A DNA stretch of 64,000 nucleotides from an uncultured Neomegalonema sp. (GTDB lineage: Bacteria > Pseudomonadota > Alphaproteobacteria > Rhodobacterales > Rhodobacteraceae), in the NCBI GenBank assembly GCA_937911325.1, contig CALDSD010000099.1, positions 1-64,000 of the forward strand, in the 5' to 3' direction. The notes beneath the pieces are model-generated. The model ran no database searches. It saw nothing but the letters and a program-made list of their open reading frames with translations, and was not told where the DNA came from. Positions 43,194 to 55,642 of this stretch are shown one piece after another; the stretch's first letter is position 1; the number at the start of each line of letters is the position of its first letter. The translations under genes and the position numbers were made by a program.

Positions 43194-44990
43194 ATGACCG
43201 CATACGAGTATGTCGATCACACCTATGACGTCGTCGTCGTCGGCGCTGGCGGATCCGGGTTGCGCGCGACGCTGGGCATGGCCGAGCAAGGGCTGAAGAC
43301 GGCCTGTGTCACGAAGGTTTTCCCGACCCGCAGCCACACCGTGGCGGCTCAGGGCGGCATCGCCGCGTCGCTCGGCAATATGGGCCCGGACAGCTGGCAG
43401 TGGCACATGTACGACACCGTCAAGGGGTCGGACTGGCTCGGCGACAGCGACGCGATGGAGTACCTCGCTCGCGAAGCGCCCAAAGCTGTCTACGAGCTCG
43501 AGCATTACGGGGTGCCGTTCTCGCGCACCGAAGAAGGCAAGATCTATCAGCGCCCGTTCGGCGGTCACACCACAGAGTTCGGTGAAGGCCCTCCGGTGCA
43601 GCGCACTTGCGCAGCCGCCGATCGAACCGGGCACGCGATCCTGCACACGCTTTACGGACAGTCGCTGAAGAACAACGCCGAGTTCTTTATCGAGTACTTC
43701 GCCACCGATCTGATCATGTCGGAAGACGGCGCCTGTCAGGGCGTGATCGCATGGAAACTCGATGACGGCACAATCCATCGCTTCCGCGCCAAGATGGTGG
43801 TGTTGGCGACCGGCGGGTACGGCCGCGCCTACTTCTCGGCGACGTCCGCGCACACATGCACCGGCGACGGCGCCGGAATGACGGCCCGCGCGGGCCTGCC
43901 GCTGCAGGATATGGAGTTCGTCCAATTCCACCCGACCGGGATCTACGGCGCCGGCTGCCTGATCACCGAGGGCGCGCGCGGCGAAGGCGGATACCTGACG
44001 AACTCGGAGGGTGAGCGCTTCATGGAGCGCTATGCGCCCACGTACAAGGACCTCGCTTCCCGCGACGTGGTCTCGCGCTGTATGACGATGGAGATCCGCG
44101 AGGGACGCGGCGTGGGCGAGCGCAGCGACCACATTCATCTGCACCTCAACCACCTTCCGCCGGAAACGCTGGCGGAACGGTTGCCGGGCATTTCCGAGAG
44201 CGCGCGGATCTTCGCCGGCGTCGACGTCACGAAGGAGCCGATCCCGGTCCTGCCGACCGTGCATTACAACATGGGCGGCATTCCGACGAACTACTGGGGC
44301 GAAGTGCTGAACCCGACGCCGGAAGATCCAGACCGGATCTGCCCGGGCCTGATGGCCGTCGGCGAGGCAGGCTGCGCCAGCGTTCATGGCGCGAACCGCC
44401 TCGGGTCGAACTCGTTGATCGATCTTGTGGTTTTTGGACGCGCAGCCGCGATCAAGGCGGGAGAGATCGTCAGCCCCGACTCACCGACGCCAGCGCTCAA
44501 CAAAGCGTCGGTTGATCAGGCGATTGAGCGGTTTGATCAGTCGCGAAACGCCAATGGCGGCACATCGACGGCCGAGCTTCGCGATCGCATGCAGCGCGCG
44601 ATGCAAGACGATCTCGCGGTGTTCCGGACCGACGAGACCCTCCGCCAGGGATGCGACCGCATCAGCGAGATCTGGCGGGCCAAGGCGGACATCTCGGTCA
44701 CCGATCGCTCGCTGATCTGGAACTCGGACCTGATGGAGACGCTGGAGTTCGAGAACCTGATGGTCAACGCGATCACGACCGCCTATTCGGCCGTCAACCG
44801 GACGGAGAGCCGCGGCGCCCATGCGCGGGAAGACTTCCCCGATCGCGATGATGAGAACTGGCGCGTTCACAGCCTGGCTTGGCTGGACGGCGACGGAGAC
44901 ACCAAACTGGGTTCGCGCCCGGTGCATGTGAACCCCTTGTCGAACGAGGTGCCAATGGACCGCATGGCGCCGAAGGCCCGCGTTTACTGA
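43194..44990 (+). CDS. sdhA: Succinate dehydrogenase flavoprotein subunit
   Basis: A 598-residue catalytic subunit oxidising succinate to fumarate. It has the FAD Rossmann loop [16 protein letters not shown], His48 in [10 protein letters not shown] for covalent flavin, [12 protein letters not shown], and the active-site region [10 protein letters not shown] and [19 protein letters not shown]. The C-terminal capping domain ends normally. It is 27 bases after sdhD. Confidence 0.97.
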   Translation: MTAYEYVDHTYDVVVVGAGGSGLRATLGMAEQGLKTACVTKVFPTRSHTVAAQGGIAASLGNMGPDSWQWHMYDTVKGSDWLGDSDAMEYLAREAPKAVYELEHYGVPFSRTEEGKIYQRPFGGHTTEFGEGPPVQRTCAAADRTGHAILHTLYGQSLKNNAEFFIEYFATDLIMSEDGACQGVIAWKLDDGTIHRFRAKMVVLATGGYGRAYFSATSAHTCTGDGAGMTARAGLPLQDMEFVQFHPTGIYGAGCLITEGARGEGGYLTNSEGERFMERYAPTYKDLASRDVVSRCMTMEIREGRGVGERSDHIHLHLNHLPPETLAERLPGISESARIFAGVDVTKEPIPVLPTVHYNMGGIPTNYWGEVLNPTPEDPDRICPGLMAVGEAGCASVHGANRLGSNSLIDLVVFGRAAAIKAGEIVSPDSPTPALNKASVDQAIERFDQSRNANGGTSTAELRDRMQRAMQDDLAVFRTDETLRQGCDRISEIWRAKADISVTDRSLIWNSDLMETLEFENLMVNAITTAYSAVNRTESRGAHAREDFPDRDDENWRVHSLAWLDGDGDTKLGSRPVHVNPLSNEVPMDRMAPKARVY

Positions 44991-45051
44991 CATTTAGCCG
45001 ACGCCGAGGTCAGTAAAGTCGGCTCGACGAAAGACTGGAGACTATTCGCAG

Positions 45052-45831
45052 ATGGTCGAATTCACCCTGCCCAAGAACTCCCGGATTGTTCAGGGAAAAA
45101 CCTGGCCGAAACCGAGCGACGGCAAGAAGGTGAAGGCCTTCAAGATCTATCGTTGGGACCCCGACACCAAGGCGAACCCGCGTGTCGACACCTACTATGT
45201 CGACTTGTCGAAGTGCGGCCCGATGGTTCTGGACGCGATCCTCTACATCAAGAACGAGATCGACCCGCCGCTGACATTCCGCCGATCATGTCGTGAAGGC
45301 ATTTGCGGATCCTGCGCGATGAACATCGACGGCGCGAACACGCTTGCCTGCACCAAGGGTCTCGATGAAATCAGCGGCGCGGTGCGGATCTACCCGCTCC
45401 CGCACATGCCGGTCGTGAAAGACCTCGTTCCGGACCTCACGCATTTCTACGCGCAACACGCGTCTATTCAGCCATGGCTGGAGACCCGAACGCCCGCGCC
45501 GGAAAAAGAATGGCGGCAATCGGTCGATGACCGGAAGAAGATGGACGGCCTTTACGAGTGCATCCTGTGCGCATCCTGCTCGACATCGTGCCCGTCCTAC
45601 TGGTGGAACGGTGATCGATACCTCGGGCCGGCTGCGTTGCTGCAGGCCTACCGCTGGCTGATCGACAGCCGCGACGAGGCGACGGGTGAGCGGCTGGACC
45701 ATCTTGAAGATCCCTTCCGCCTCTATCGCTGCCACACGATCATGAACTGTTCGAAGACCTGCCCCAAGGGTCTCAATCCGGCGAAGGCGATCGCCGAGAT
45801 CAAGAAAATGATGATCGAACGCCGAGTGTAG
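45052..45831 (+). CDS. sdhB: Succinate dehydrogenase iron-sulfur subunit
   Basis: A 259-residue electron-transfer subunit. The [2Fe-2S] site is in [16 protein letters not shown] with the distant Cys in TLACTK; the [4Fe-4S] site is [16 protein letters not shown]; and the [3Fe-4S] site is completed by [17 protein letters not shown]. It is the last sdh gene, 61 bases after sdhA. Confidence 0.97.
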   Translation: MVEFTLPKNSRIVQGKTWPKPSDGKKVKAFKIYRWDPDTKANPRVDTYYVDLSKCGPMVLDAILYIKNEIDPPLTFRRSCREGICGSCAMNIDGANTLACTKGLDEISGAVRIYPLPHMPVVKDLVPDLTHFYAQHASIQPWLETRTPAPEKEWRQSVDDRKKMDGLYECILCASCSTSCPSYWWNGDRYLGPAALLQAYRWLIDSRDEATGERLDHLEDPFRLYRCHTIMNCSKTCPKGLNPAKAIAEIKKMMIERRV

Positions 45832-45874
45832 CCGCCGTTGCGCCTTTAGAGAGCGGAGTGCATTCTGCACGTCT

Positions 45875-46618
45875 ATGAGACGGTTTCTTCTCGCCATTGG
45901 ATTGCTTGCGTTGTCTCTGGGCGCTTCGCCTTCAGCGATGGCCGAGACCCTTTTTCTGAGCGACGCTGCGCAGGCGGAGGTCTTCTTTCTTCCCGAGGAA
46001 GCTTCGCGCCTGGCGGATCCCGCACCAAGCGACGCCACGCGCTTGCGCATCACCGGCGCCTATTCCAGCGGTGATCGATTTGCGCCCGAAGGGATGGTGA
46101 TCCGCCACGGTCGCCCGACGCACCCATGGCCGCAGGGCTGGGACGGGTTGTTCATTGTCGAACGCTCAGGCCGGGCCAGCATTCACGACATGGCGAGGGT
46201 CGCGTTGGGCGGCGGCGTTTTCAATCTGCGGGAACGCGCCTCTCGAGAAAGCTTCCTCGCACGGGCCGCGATTGATCGGATTTCGGTTATTCAAAGCCAC
46301 CTCCTTATTCGAAACGGCTTGCTCGATCTCCGACGGATCGAGGGGGCTCGCACCTTTCGAAGGCGTATCCTGTTTCAAACCGACGACGGCGGTATTGGCG
46401 TTTACGACACAAGCCCGCGCGCCCTGACGCTCTATGACGCAGCGCTCGAACTGCAGCGACAGGTCGGCCCGGTGATGGCGCTGAACCTCGATATGGGCGC
46501 ATACGATTTTTGCGAACTGAGCACGGCGGGGGAGACCCGATCTTGCGGCCTGCTCAGTCGCGACGGGCTGGGCAAACTGACCAATATCGTTCAGCTGACC
46601 GCGCGCAGCGGCGACTAG
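45875..46618 (+). CDS. Exported protein, possible DUF2233/NAGPA-like
   Basis: A 247-residue secreted protein with a signal peptide (MRRFLLAIGLLALSLGASPS, cleavage near SAMA). The mature part has HDMARVALGGGVFNLRERA, an LLIRNGLLDLRRIE stretch, and NLDMGAYDFCELSTAGET, which recall the phosphodiester glycosidase (DUF2233) fold where NLDGG marks the active region. The conserved second Gly is changed, so activity is uncertain. It follows sdhB by 43 bases and its TAG interlocks with the zapE stop. Confidence 0.5.
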   Translation: MRRFLLAIGLLALSLGASPSAMAETLFLSDAAQAEVFFLPEEASRLADPAPSDATRLRITGAYSSGDRFAPEGMVIRHGRPTHPWPQGWDGLFIVERSGRASIHDMARVALGGGVFNLRERASRESFLARAAIDRISVIQSHLLIRNGLLDLRRIEGARTFRRRILFQTDDGGIGVYDTSPRALTLYDAALELQRQVGPVMALNLDMGAYDFCELSTAGETRSCGLLSRDGLGKLTNIVQLTARSGD

Positions 46619-47724
46619 TCGTTTGCTTGCCAATCATCCGATTGCATCTCGATCAAGCGACTTGCCGTGCGCTCGAACTCGAACGCGCCTTCACCTGCTT
46701 GGTAGAGTTCCTCAGGCGTCGCCTCCGCCGAACAAACAAGATGAACCATCGCCTCGTAGAGCGTATCGATCAGCGTCACAAACCGTTTCGCTTCGTTGTT
46801 GTTCGCCCTTGATAGCTTTGGAATGCGGTCGATGAACATCGTCCGAACAACCCTTGCGACGGCGAGGTAGTCCGCCGGGCCGAGGGGGCGCGCGCACAAC
46901 TCTTCAAATGTCGCGCGACCATTTCCAATTCGGTGGCGCGGGATCACCACCTCCCGCGTTCCAACCCGCAGCGTGAGCGGCTTGCCGCCAGCCGGCCCAA
47001 CGAGCGCCTCCCAGGCCGCATCCATCGCCGCATCCGCGTGAGGCCCGAGCGGCGTATGATAGACTTTGAGGCCTTTCATGCGCGCCAGTCGAAAATCGGT
47101 CGGACCGTCGAGCTGATGCAGATCGAGGCGCGCGCAAATCAGATCAATGAAGGGCACGAAGCGTTCCCGCTGCAGCCCATCCTTGTAAAGCTCGTTCGGA
47201 TGGCGGTTCGAAGTGGTCACCACGACCACGCCGCGTTTGAACAACTTCTCGAACAGGCGCCCGACGATCATCGCATCGGCGATATCGGTGATCTGGAACT
47301 CGTCGAAGCACAGTAGGGTCGCGGTCTTCGCCATCTGTTTCGCGACCACTTTGATCGGGTCTTCCGCGCCGTCTTTCCGAGCCGCGTCGATCCCCGCATG
47401 CACCTCTTGCATGAACGCATGGAAGTGAACTCTGCGCTTGGGCGCGATTTCGGCCTCGTCGAAAAACAGATCCATCAACATCGACTTGCCGCGCCCCACG
47501 CCGCCATAGATGTAGAGACCCAAGCGTTCCTCGATCTGCTCTTCACCGCGCCCGGTGAACCCGAACAGACCGAACACGCCGCGCCGCGACGCGCCCGGGC
47601 GGTAGGACTTCAGGCGGATAAACAGAAGTTGCAGCTTTTCGATTGCAGCGCGCTGCGCGTCGTCGGGGCGCAGCTCGCCGCTGCGCACCTTCTCCCGATA
47701 CCGTGGTAGCGGCCCTTCACCCAT
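46615..47724 (-). CDS. zapE: AFG1-like ATPase ZapE
   Basis: A 369-residue AAA-type ATPase associated with the division ring in E. coli and with mitochondrial AFG1. Walker A is GGVGRGKSML (73-82), Walker B is TLLCFDEFQITDI, and VVVVTTSNRHPNELYKDGLQR is the sensor region. The end NNNEAKRFVTLIDTLYE is the family signature. The frame runs upstream to 48321, but that part is antisense to the MFS gene; ATG 47724 gives the normal length. Confidence 0.92.
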   Translation of the reverse strand: MGEGPLPRYREKVRSGELRPDDAQRAAIEKLQLLFIRLKSYRPGASRRGVFGLFGFTGRGEEQIEERLGLYIYGGVGRGKSMLMDLFFDEAEIAPKRRVHFHAFMQEVHAGIDAARKDGAEDPIKVVAKQMAKTATLLCFDEFQITDIADAMIVGRLFEKLFKRGVVVVTTSNRHPNELYKDGLQRERFVPFIDLICARLDLHQLDGPTDFRLARMKGLKVYHTPLGPHADAAMDAAWEALVGPAGGKPLTLRVGTREVVIPRHRIGNGRATFEELCARPLGPADYLAVARVVRTMFIDRIPKLSRANNNEAKRFVTLIDTLYEAMVHLVCSAEATPEELYQAGEGAFEFERTASRLIEMQSDDWQAND

Positions 47725-47847
47725 CGTCGCCCTCAAAAAGAATCCCGCCGCACTATTCAGCAGGACCGAATAGTATTCACAACAGAATTGAGATTGTGCA
47801 GGCGCGCGGGAGCGATAGGGTCGTCGCGAAACCTTGAGGAGCTCACG

Positions 47848-49080
47848 ATGTCGGCCACGCAACACGCCTCGCCCAGCGGAGCAGACGCGCGTTCCTTGAC
47901 CGTCATACTGGCGGCCGGAGCGCTTGTGCTGGCGTTGTCCTTCGGCGTGAGGACAGTGTTTGGCGGCGTGCTGGATCCAATCAGCCAGGAGTTCGGCTGG
48001 CCACGTGAAACATTCTCGCTGTCCTTGGCGATCCAAAACCTCGTGTGGGGTCTCGCCCAGCCGTTCTTCGGCATGATTGCGGATCGTTTTGGCGACCGCC
48101 GCGCGCTCTGGCTCGGGTTCTTCTGCTACCTCGCCGGGATGGTTCTCACTGTGCTGGGAACGACCCCGATGGAGATGCATATGGGCGCGGGCGTGCTGGT
48201 CGGCGCCGGGGTGGCCGGCACCGCCTTTGGGCTCGTGCTCGCGGTGGTGGGGCGAGCTGCGCCCGACAACAAGCGCAGCAAGTATCTCGGGCTGGTGGCG
48301 GCGATGGGCTCCGCCGGGCAAGCGATCATGCCGATCCTAGCCGGTTGGTTGACTGTCGCTTACGGCTGGCAAGCCATGCTCGTCGTGATGACGATCCTGA
48401 TCCTGCCGATGGCGTTCTGCATCCCGTTCCTGCATGTGAAAAGCCAGCCGTCGGCTCCCGGCGCCCCGGCGGACGCAACCATTCTGGAGATGCTCAAAAG
48501 GGCGTTCGGCTACTCGAGCTACAACCTGCTCGTGATCGGGTTTTTTGTGTGCGGCTTTCATGTCGCTTTCATCGCCGTGCACTTCCCGGCCTTTGTCACC
48601 GAAATGTGCGGCGACCCCGCGCTCGGGCTGCAGGCGCTCGGCGTCGTTGGGCTCGCAAACATCTTCGGCTCGCTGATGGCGGGCTATCTCGGCGACCGCT
48701 TTCCCAAGCCTTACATCCTGTCGGCGATTTACGCGCTGAGATCATTGGTGATCTTCCTCTTCATTACATTGCCGATCACGCCCACCAGCGTGATGATCTT
48801 CGCCGTGACGATCGGGATGCTGTGGCTCTCGACGGTGCCGCTCACGTCCGGACTCGTCGCCGGCATGTTCGGCCCGAAATACATGGCGACGCTTTACGGC
48901 TTTGTCTTTCTCAGTCACCAGCTCGGCAGCTTCCTGGGCGTCTGGCTCGGCGGGCGGCTCTACGACATCTACAATTCGTATGACATCGTCTGGTGGGCGG
49001 CGATCGCGCTTGGGATCGCGTCGGCGATCGTGCATTTGCCGATCCGAGAACGCCCTCCCGAAACCGCTGTTCCGGCATGA
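47848..49080 (+). CDS. MFS transporter
   Basis: A 410-residue major facilitator with about twelve helices. The A-motif region GMIADRFGDRRALWLG and its second-half counterpart GYLGDRFPKPYIL are present. It resembles the oxalate/formate or monocarboxylate-type group (NVWG-like LAIQNLVWGLAQPF), but the substrate is unknown. GAGGAG lies six bases before ATG 47848. Its stop overlaps the sulfite-oxidase-like start by ATGA, so both may act on one substrate, for instance sulfite or organosulfur; that is inference. It is divergent from zapE. Confidence 0.88.
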   Translation: MSATQHASPSGADARSLTVILAAGALVLALSFGVRTVFGGVLDPISQEFGWPRETFSLSLAIQNLVWGLAQPFFGMIADRFGDRRALWLGFFCYLAGMVLTVLGTTPMEMHMGAGVLVGAGVAGTAFGLVLAVVGRAAPDNKRSKYLGLVAAMGSAGQAIMPILAGWLTVAYGWQAMLVVMTILILPMAFCIPFLHVKSQPSAPGAPADATILEMLKRAFGYSSYNLLVIGFFVCGFHVAFIAVHFPAFVTEMCGDPALGLQALGVVGLANIFGSLMAGYLGDRFPKPYILSAIYALRSLVIFLFITLPITPTSVMIFAVTIGMLWLSTVPLTSGLVAGMFGPKYMATLYGFVFLSHQLGSFLGVWLGGRLYDIYNSYDIVWWAAIALGIASAIVHLPIRERPPETAVPA

Positions 49081-49778
49081 CGTTCCCGATCGGCGACAAG
49101 GATCCCACCGGTCGCGTACCCCCCGGTCAACGCGTCACCGAAAAGTTCCCGGTCCTCACGGCGGGAACGCCAAAGATCACGCCCGTCACTGAGTGGACGC
49201 TGACGCTTTGCGTCGAGAACGCCGAGATGGAGCAGACGCAGCTGGGCCGCTGGGACTACCCCGCCTTCGCCGACCTGCCGCAGACGGATGTCACCTGCGA
49301 CATCCATTGCGTGACCCGGTGGTCGAAGCTCGACACGCGATGGCGCGGGGTGACGATCGACGATCTTTTGGCGACCGTTGACTGGGCGGACCCGGGGAGC
49401 GAACCGCCAATCGCCTATGCGCGTGCTGAGTGCGACGGGGACTACGCCGCCAATCTCAAGCTCGCCGACCTGCGCGGCGGCCAGGCCTTCATCGCCACCC
49501 ATTACGACGGCGCGCCATTGCCGGAGGCGCACGGAGGACCGGCCCGTCTCGTCGTGCCGAAACTCTACTTCTGGAAGAGCGCGAAGTGGATCCGCCGGCT
49601 CATCCTGAGCCCGTACGACCGCAAGGGGTTTTGGGAGAAGCTCGGCTATCACAACTACGGCGACCCCTGGCGCGAGCAGCGCTATCGCGGTTTGAACGAT
49701 TTCGAGCACCGCGCCACGCTCGACACCGAGCTGTCCCGGCAGATCCGGGAAGAACGGCTTGGAAAGCGAAAAGACTGA
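49077..49778 (+). CDS. Sulfite oxidase-like molybdopterin oxidoreductase
   Basis: A 233-residue cytoplasmic member of the COG2041 (YuiH-like) group. It has the Moco-binding VTCDIHCVTRWSKLDTRWRGV stretch with the ligating Cys, DYAANLKLADLRGG, and ATHYDGAPLPEAHGGPARLVVP. There is no Tat signal or heme domain, so it is the soluble short form whose substrate is not settled. It is translationally coupled to the MFS gene. MoaD/MoaE, encoded at 5.6-6.3 kb, supply its cofactor. Confidence 0.85.
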   Translation: MTFPIGDKDPTGRVPPGQRVTEKFPVLTAGTPKITPVTEWTLTLCVENAEMEQTQLGRWDYPAFADLPQTDVTCDIHCVTRWSKLDTRWRGVTIDDLLATVDWADPGSEPPIAYARAECDGDYAANLKLADLRGGQAFIATHYDGAPLPEAHGGPARLVVPKLYFWKSAKWIRRLILSPYDRKGFWEKLGYHNYGDPWREQRYRGLNDFEHRATLDTELSRQIREERLGKRKD

Positions 49779-49903
49779 TTTCGCTCATCTAGCGTCTCGA
49801 CGCCGCAGCTTTGCCCAGATATAGTGGCTGAAAATCGGGTAAGACCGTAAAGGCGCACACCCGACAGGCCGAAGACGATAATTGGCAGAGAGCAGGCGAA
49901 CCC

Positions 49904-50731
49904 ATGACCGACATGAGCGTGTCCGACGCCGCAGTTCAGGATATGGACGGCGACTTTTCCGTTGCGAAGGCGAAAGGCCGGTATCGGCGCTTTAAGGTCG
50001 ACCTGTGGGCGACCAGTGTGAACGATGTCGAGATCGGCATCATGCGGCAGACGCAGCATCGCGCGAAGACGTCGCAGTTCACCAAGGACATGGACGTCAT
50101 TGGTCAGATCCGCGACGCGGACAACAACCGCACCGGCATTCTCGCCTACCGCTACGGGCTGTGGAAGAAAGAGGGCGCAAAGAAGCGTCTCGTAATCAAG
50201 CTCTTCACCGACAAGATGTACTGGCGCGCGACCATGGACATGATGGTCGGTCGATCGTTGCAACTGACCCATGGCGCCGACGGCGTGCCCGTCACCGCCT
50301 ACTCGATGAACATCGCCCGCACCGAGCAGGTGATCCAGATCGAACGCTCCGCCGACAAGTGGTGGTTCTGGCCCGAGAAGTTCTCGTTCTTCATCCTGGA
50401 TGACAAAGGCCCGCGCTACTACAAGCTCAAACAGAACCTACTGAGCATCGGCCGCGACTACATCCTTTACGACCAGCGCGACCGGCGGATCGGTTATCTC
50501 GACGGCAAGCTCGTCAGCTTTGGCGGTCTGTGGAAAGTGAAGGTGCTCGCCACCGAGGACGACCCCAAGCTTGATGCGGCGATCCAGCTATTTTGCGGGC
50601 ATCTGCGCTTCAACAAGGCCGCCAGGCGTCACGTGAAGTCGATGGCGGACGACATCCGCGCCGGTAAGATCGAACCATCGCTCGATCACTATGAGAAAGA
50701 CCTCTACATGAACCCGCGGCGGACTCGGTAG
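49904..50731 (+). CDS. Uncharacterised protein, possibly tubby/LURP-one-like fold
   Basis: A 275-residue soluble protein I do not recognise. It is strand-rich with many aromatic and basic residues (RYRRFKVDLW, KWWFWPEKFSFFILDDKGP, YKLKQNLLSIGRDYILYDQRDRRIGYLDGK). The last unit, in which a short descriptor strand is followed by a residue-turn-residue repeat, resembles tubby-C-terminal or LURP-one-like barrels; this is only a fold guess. No signal peptide or membrane helix is seen. It stands alone between the sulfite-oxidase-like gene and convergent serA. Confidence 0.6.
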   Translation: MTDMSVSDAAVQDMDGDFSVAKAKGRYRRFKVDLWATSVNDVEIGIMRQTQHRAKTSQFTKDMDVIGQIRDADNNRTGILAYRYGLWKKEGAKKRLVIKLFTDKMYWRATMDMMVGRSLQLTHGADGVPVTAYSMNIARTEQVIQIERSADKWWFWPEKFSFFILDDKGPRYYKLKQNLLSIGRDYILYDQRDRRIGYLDGKLVSFGGLWKVKVLATEDDPKLDAAIQLFCGHLRFNKAARRHVKSMADDIRAGKIEPSLDHYEKDLYMNPRRTR

Positions 50732-50734
50732 CGC

Positions 50735-51979
50735 CTACGCCGAATGCAGTCGCCGGGCGCGGATGGTGCCGGGCAGCGCGCGGATCTCCTCGACCAGTTC
50801 TTCGGAGTCCGGAACCTGGCCTTCCGCATCAAGAACGACGTAGCCGACCTCGCCGTCGGTTCGGTAATGCTGGCCAGTGATGTTGACCGCCCGCCGCGCG
50901 AAGATCTCGTTCAGTCGTTGCAGCTCGCCCGGCAGATTGCGTTGCACCTGCAGAAACCGGGTCACGTTGTCGGTGACCGGCAGCTGCACCTGCGGGAAGT
51001 TCACCGCGCCGAAGGTCGAGCCGATATCCGAATAGTCGATCAGCTTGCGCGCAACCTCCGACCCGATCTGCTGCTGCGCCTCATAGGTCGAGCCGCCGAC
51101 ATGCGGGGTGAGAATGACGTTGTCGAGCCCGCGCAGCGGGGTCTGCAGCTCGTCGCTGTTGGAGCCCGGTTCGACCGGGAAAACATCGACCGCCGCCCCC
51201 GCCAGACGCCCATCGCGCAAGGCAGTCGCCAGCGCTTCGAGATCCACCAGCGACCCGCGAGCGTTGTTGATCAGGAACGCGCCCGGCTTCATCGCGCGGA
51301 TCTCGGCTTCCCCGAACATGTTCTTGGTCGCATCGGTCTCGGGCAGATGCAGGCTGACGACATCGGACTGCGCCAGTAGGGCCTTCAGGTCGCCCGCGGG
51401 CAGAACCCGACCATGCTGCAGCTTGTCGGTATGGTCGTGGAAGATGACCCTCATGCCCATCGCCTCGGCGAGCATGGCGAGCTGGCTGCCGATATTGCCA
51501 TAGCCGACGATGCCGAGCGTCTTGCCGCGAACCTCGTGCGAGCCTTGGGCCGTCTTCATCCAACGCCCCTGATGCGCGGCGACGGATTTTGGGAAAACGC
51601 CGCGATAGAGCATGACGATCTCGGCGATGGTCAACTCTGCGACGGACCGCGTGTTTGAGAATGGCGCGTTGAAGACCGGAACGCCCGCGGCGCAAGCGGC
51701 CCGAAGGTCGACCTGGTTGGTGCCGACCGAGAAACAGCCGACCGCGATCAGGCGCGGCGCGGCTCTGACGATCACGTCGGAAATCTTGGTGCGGGGCCGG
51801 ATGCCGAGCAGGCGCACGCCGTCGAGCTTTTCCTTCAGCTCTTCGGCGTCGAGCGCCGTGGTCAGCCGCTCGACGCTGCGATAGCCGGCCGCGTCGAACG
51901 CGTCCGCCGCCGTCTGCGCCACGCCTTCGAGCAGCAGGACCTTGATCCGCTCTTTCGGCAGCGAGTAGTTCGCGCTCAT
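50735..51979 (-). CDS. serA: D-3-phosphoglycerate dehydrogenase
   Basis: A 414-residue enzyme catalysing the first step of serine biosynthesis. It has IGRPTK-like IGIRPRTKIS, the NAD-binding VGYGNIGSQLAMLAEAMG, LHLPETDATKN, the catalytic LTPHVGGSTYEAQ, and a C-terminal ACT domain (from about residue 335; NITGQHYRTDGEVGYVVLD) for serine feedback. It is of the E. coli SerA type, shorter than the 530-residue form common in many alphaproteobacteria. It is convergent with the unknown gene by three bases and downstream of a 190-base gap after gyrB. Confidence 0.95.
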   Translation of the reverse strand: MSANYSLPKERIKVLLLEGVAQTAADAFDAAGYRSVERLTTALDAEELKEKLDGVRLLGIRPRTKISDVIVRAAPRLIAVGCFSVGTNQVDLRAACAAGVPVFNAPFSNTRSVAELTIAEIVMLYRGVFPKSVAAHQGRWMKTAQGSHEVRGKTLGIVGYGNIGSQLAMLAEAMGMRVIFHDHTDKLQHGRVLPAGDLKALLAQSDVVSLHLPETDATKNMFGEAEIRAMKPGAFLINNARGSLVDLEALATALRDGRLAGAAVDVFPVEPGSNSDELQTPLRGLDNVILTPHVGGSTYEAQQQIGSEVARKLIDYSDIGSTFGAVNFPQVQLPVTDNVTRFLQVQRNLPGELQRLNEIFARRAVNITGQHYRTDGEVGYVVLDAEGQVPDSEELVEEIRALPGTIRARRLHSA

Positions 51980-52170
51980 CCCGTTCCCCTTTTGGCCTTG
52001 GGGTTGGGTCTAACGAGGACGCCAACTCGGTGAAAGACGCGTCTGCGGGACAAGGCAATGCGCCGCAGGCATGGCGGCGCAAACGGCCTTCTCGTCGGAC
52101 GTCAGCCCCGGATCGCACCAGCCTTACGCCATAGACTGGCGCTTGCCTCGGTTCCGCAGGTCACACCGGC

Positions 52171-54630
<2,460 letters not shown>

Positions 54631-54855
54631 CTATAGCTCATTGCTTTTTCTAGCAATTTGGTTAGCCAAAGGTGAAGAGAAATCACCGGTCTCCGGGCAA
54701 AATACTGCGAGTGTTGCACGCGCAATGCCCCATATCTTGTGTTTTCAACGGTAAAACGCCTAGGCGCGCGATCACCCCTGCGCCGGCGCCGCCACGCTTG
54801 CCATTTTTATGGGCCTCGACGACAGTCCGCGCGACGAAAAAGGAACCTCCAAGGC

Positions 54856-55632
54856 ATGACCAAACCGACAATTGGCACGTTCTGGGTAGGACCGCGCCTT
54901 CGCGATTTCGAGCATCTTTGCATCCGCACCTGGCTGGCTCAGGGCCACCCGGTGAAGTTCTTCAGCTACGAACCCGTGGACAACGTTCCTGACGGGGTCG
55001 AACTGCGCGACGCACAGGAGGTTTTCGACCGAGCTCGCCTCTTCGAAGAAGCGCCTGAGCTTGCGAAAAAGCCGTTTACGCAAGCGAACCTGTTCCGGCT
55101 GGCGATGCTGATGAAGGGAGAGGGTGTTTGGTGCGACAGCGATCTGGCGCTCGTGCGTCCCCTGCCCGAGTTCAAAGACATCCTTGTGGGCCGCGAGAAG
55201 AACGGTCGGCTATGCAACGCGATCATTTGGCTTCCCAGCGATCATCCTTTGATGCCGACGGTGATCGAAGCGTTCCTCAGTCGAAGCATGCCGCCATGGA
55301 CATATGCGAAGCCGTGGTGGAAGCGGATTTGGAAGTCCGCTCTCGGCGTGCCCTTCACGCTGCATGACTACCCAAAGCACCAGTGGGGCCGGCACCCTAT
55401 CGAGTACTTTGTGAAAAACGAGGGCCTGACCGACCAAGTGAAAGACTACAAAGCATTCTACTATCCGGTCATTTACGATGACTACCTGTTCAAACCGAAC
55501 CCATATCAGCACATCATAGACGACCCTGCGGTCAGCGGACTGCATTGTTTCTACAAGCGGACGCCCGACTACGAGAGCGCCGGCGAAGGCAGCTTCGTCG
55601 GATGGCTGAAGGATAAGTACGGGTTCAGTTGA
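54856..55632 (+). CDS. DXD-type glycosyltransferase (capsular polysaccharide-like)
   Basis: A 258-residue protein of the glycosyltransferase-sugar-binding (Gly_transf_sug) type. WVGPRLRDFEHLCIRTW near the N-terminus starts a GT-A fold, FTQANLFRLAMLMKGEGVWCDSD contains the metal-binding D94-S-D96, and HCFYKRTPDYE is near the end. The acceptor could be capsule or LPS sugar. It is the only plus-strand gene within the recF-gyrB cluster and looks like an insertion there. AAGG lies just before ATG 54856. Confidence 0.75.
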   Translation: MTKPTIGTFWVGPRLRDFEHLCIRTWLAQGHPVKFFSYEPVDNVPDGVELRDAQEVFDRARLFEEAPELAKKPFTQANLFRLAMLMKGEGVWCDSDLALVRPLPEFKDILVGREKNGRLCNAIIWLPSDHPLMPTVIEAFLSRSMPPWTYAKPWWKRIWKSALGVPFTLHDYPKHQWGRHPIEYFVKNEGLTDQVKDYKAFYYPVIYDDYLFKPNPYQHIIDDPAVSGLHCFYKRTPDYESAGEGSFVGWLKDKYGFS

Positions 55633-55642
55633 GCCTGCAAGG

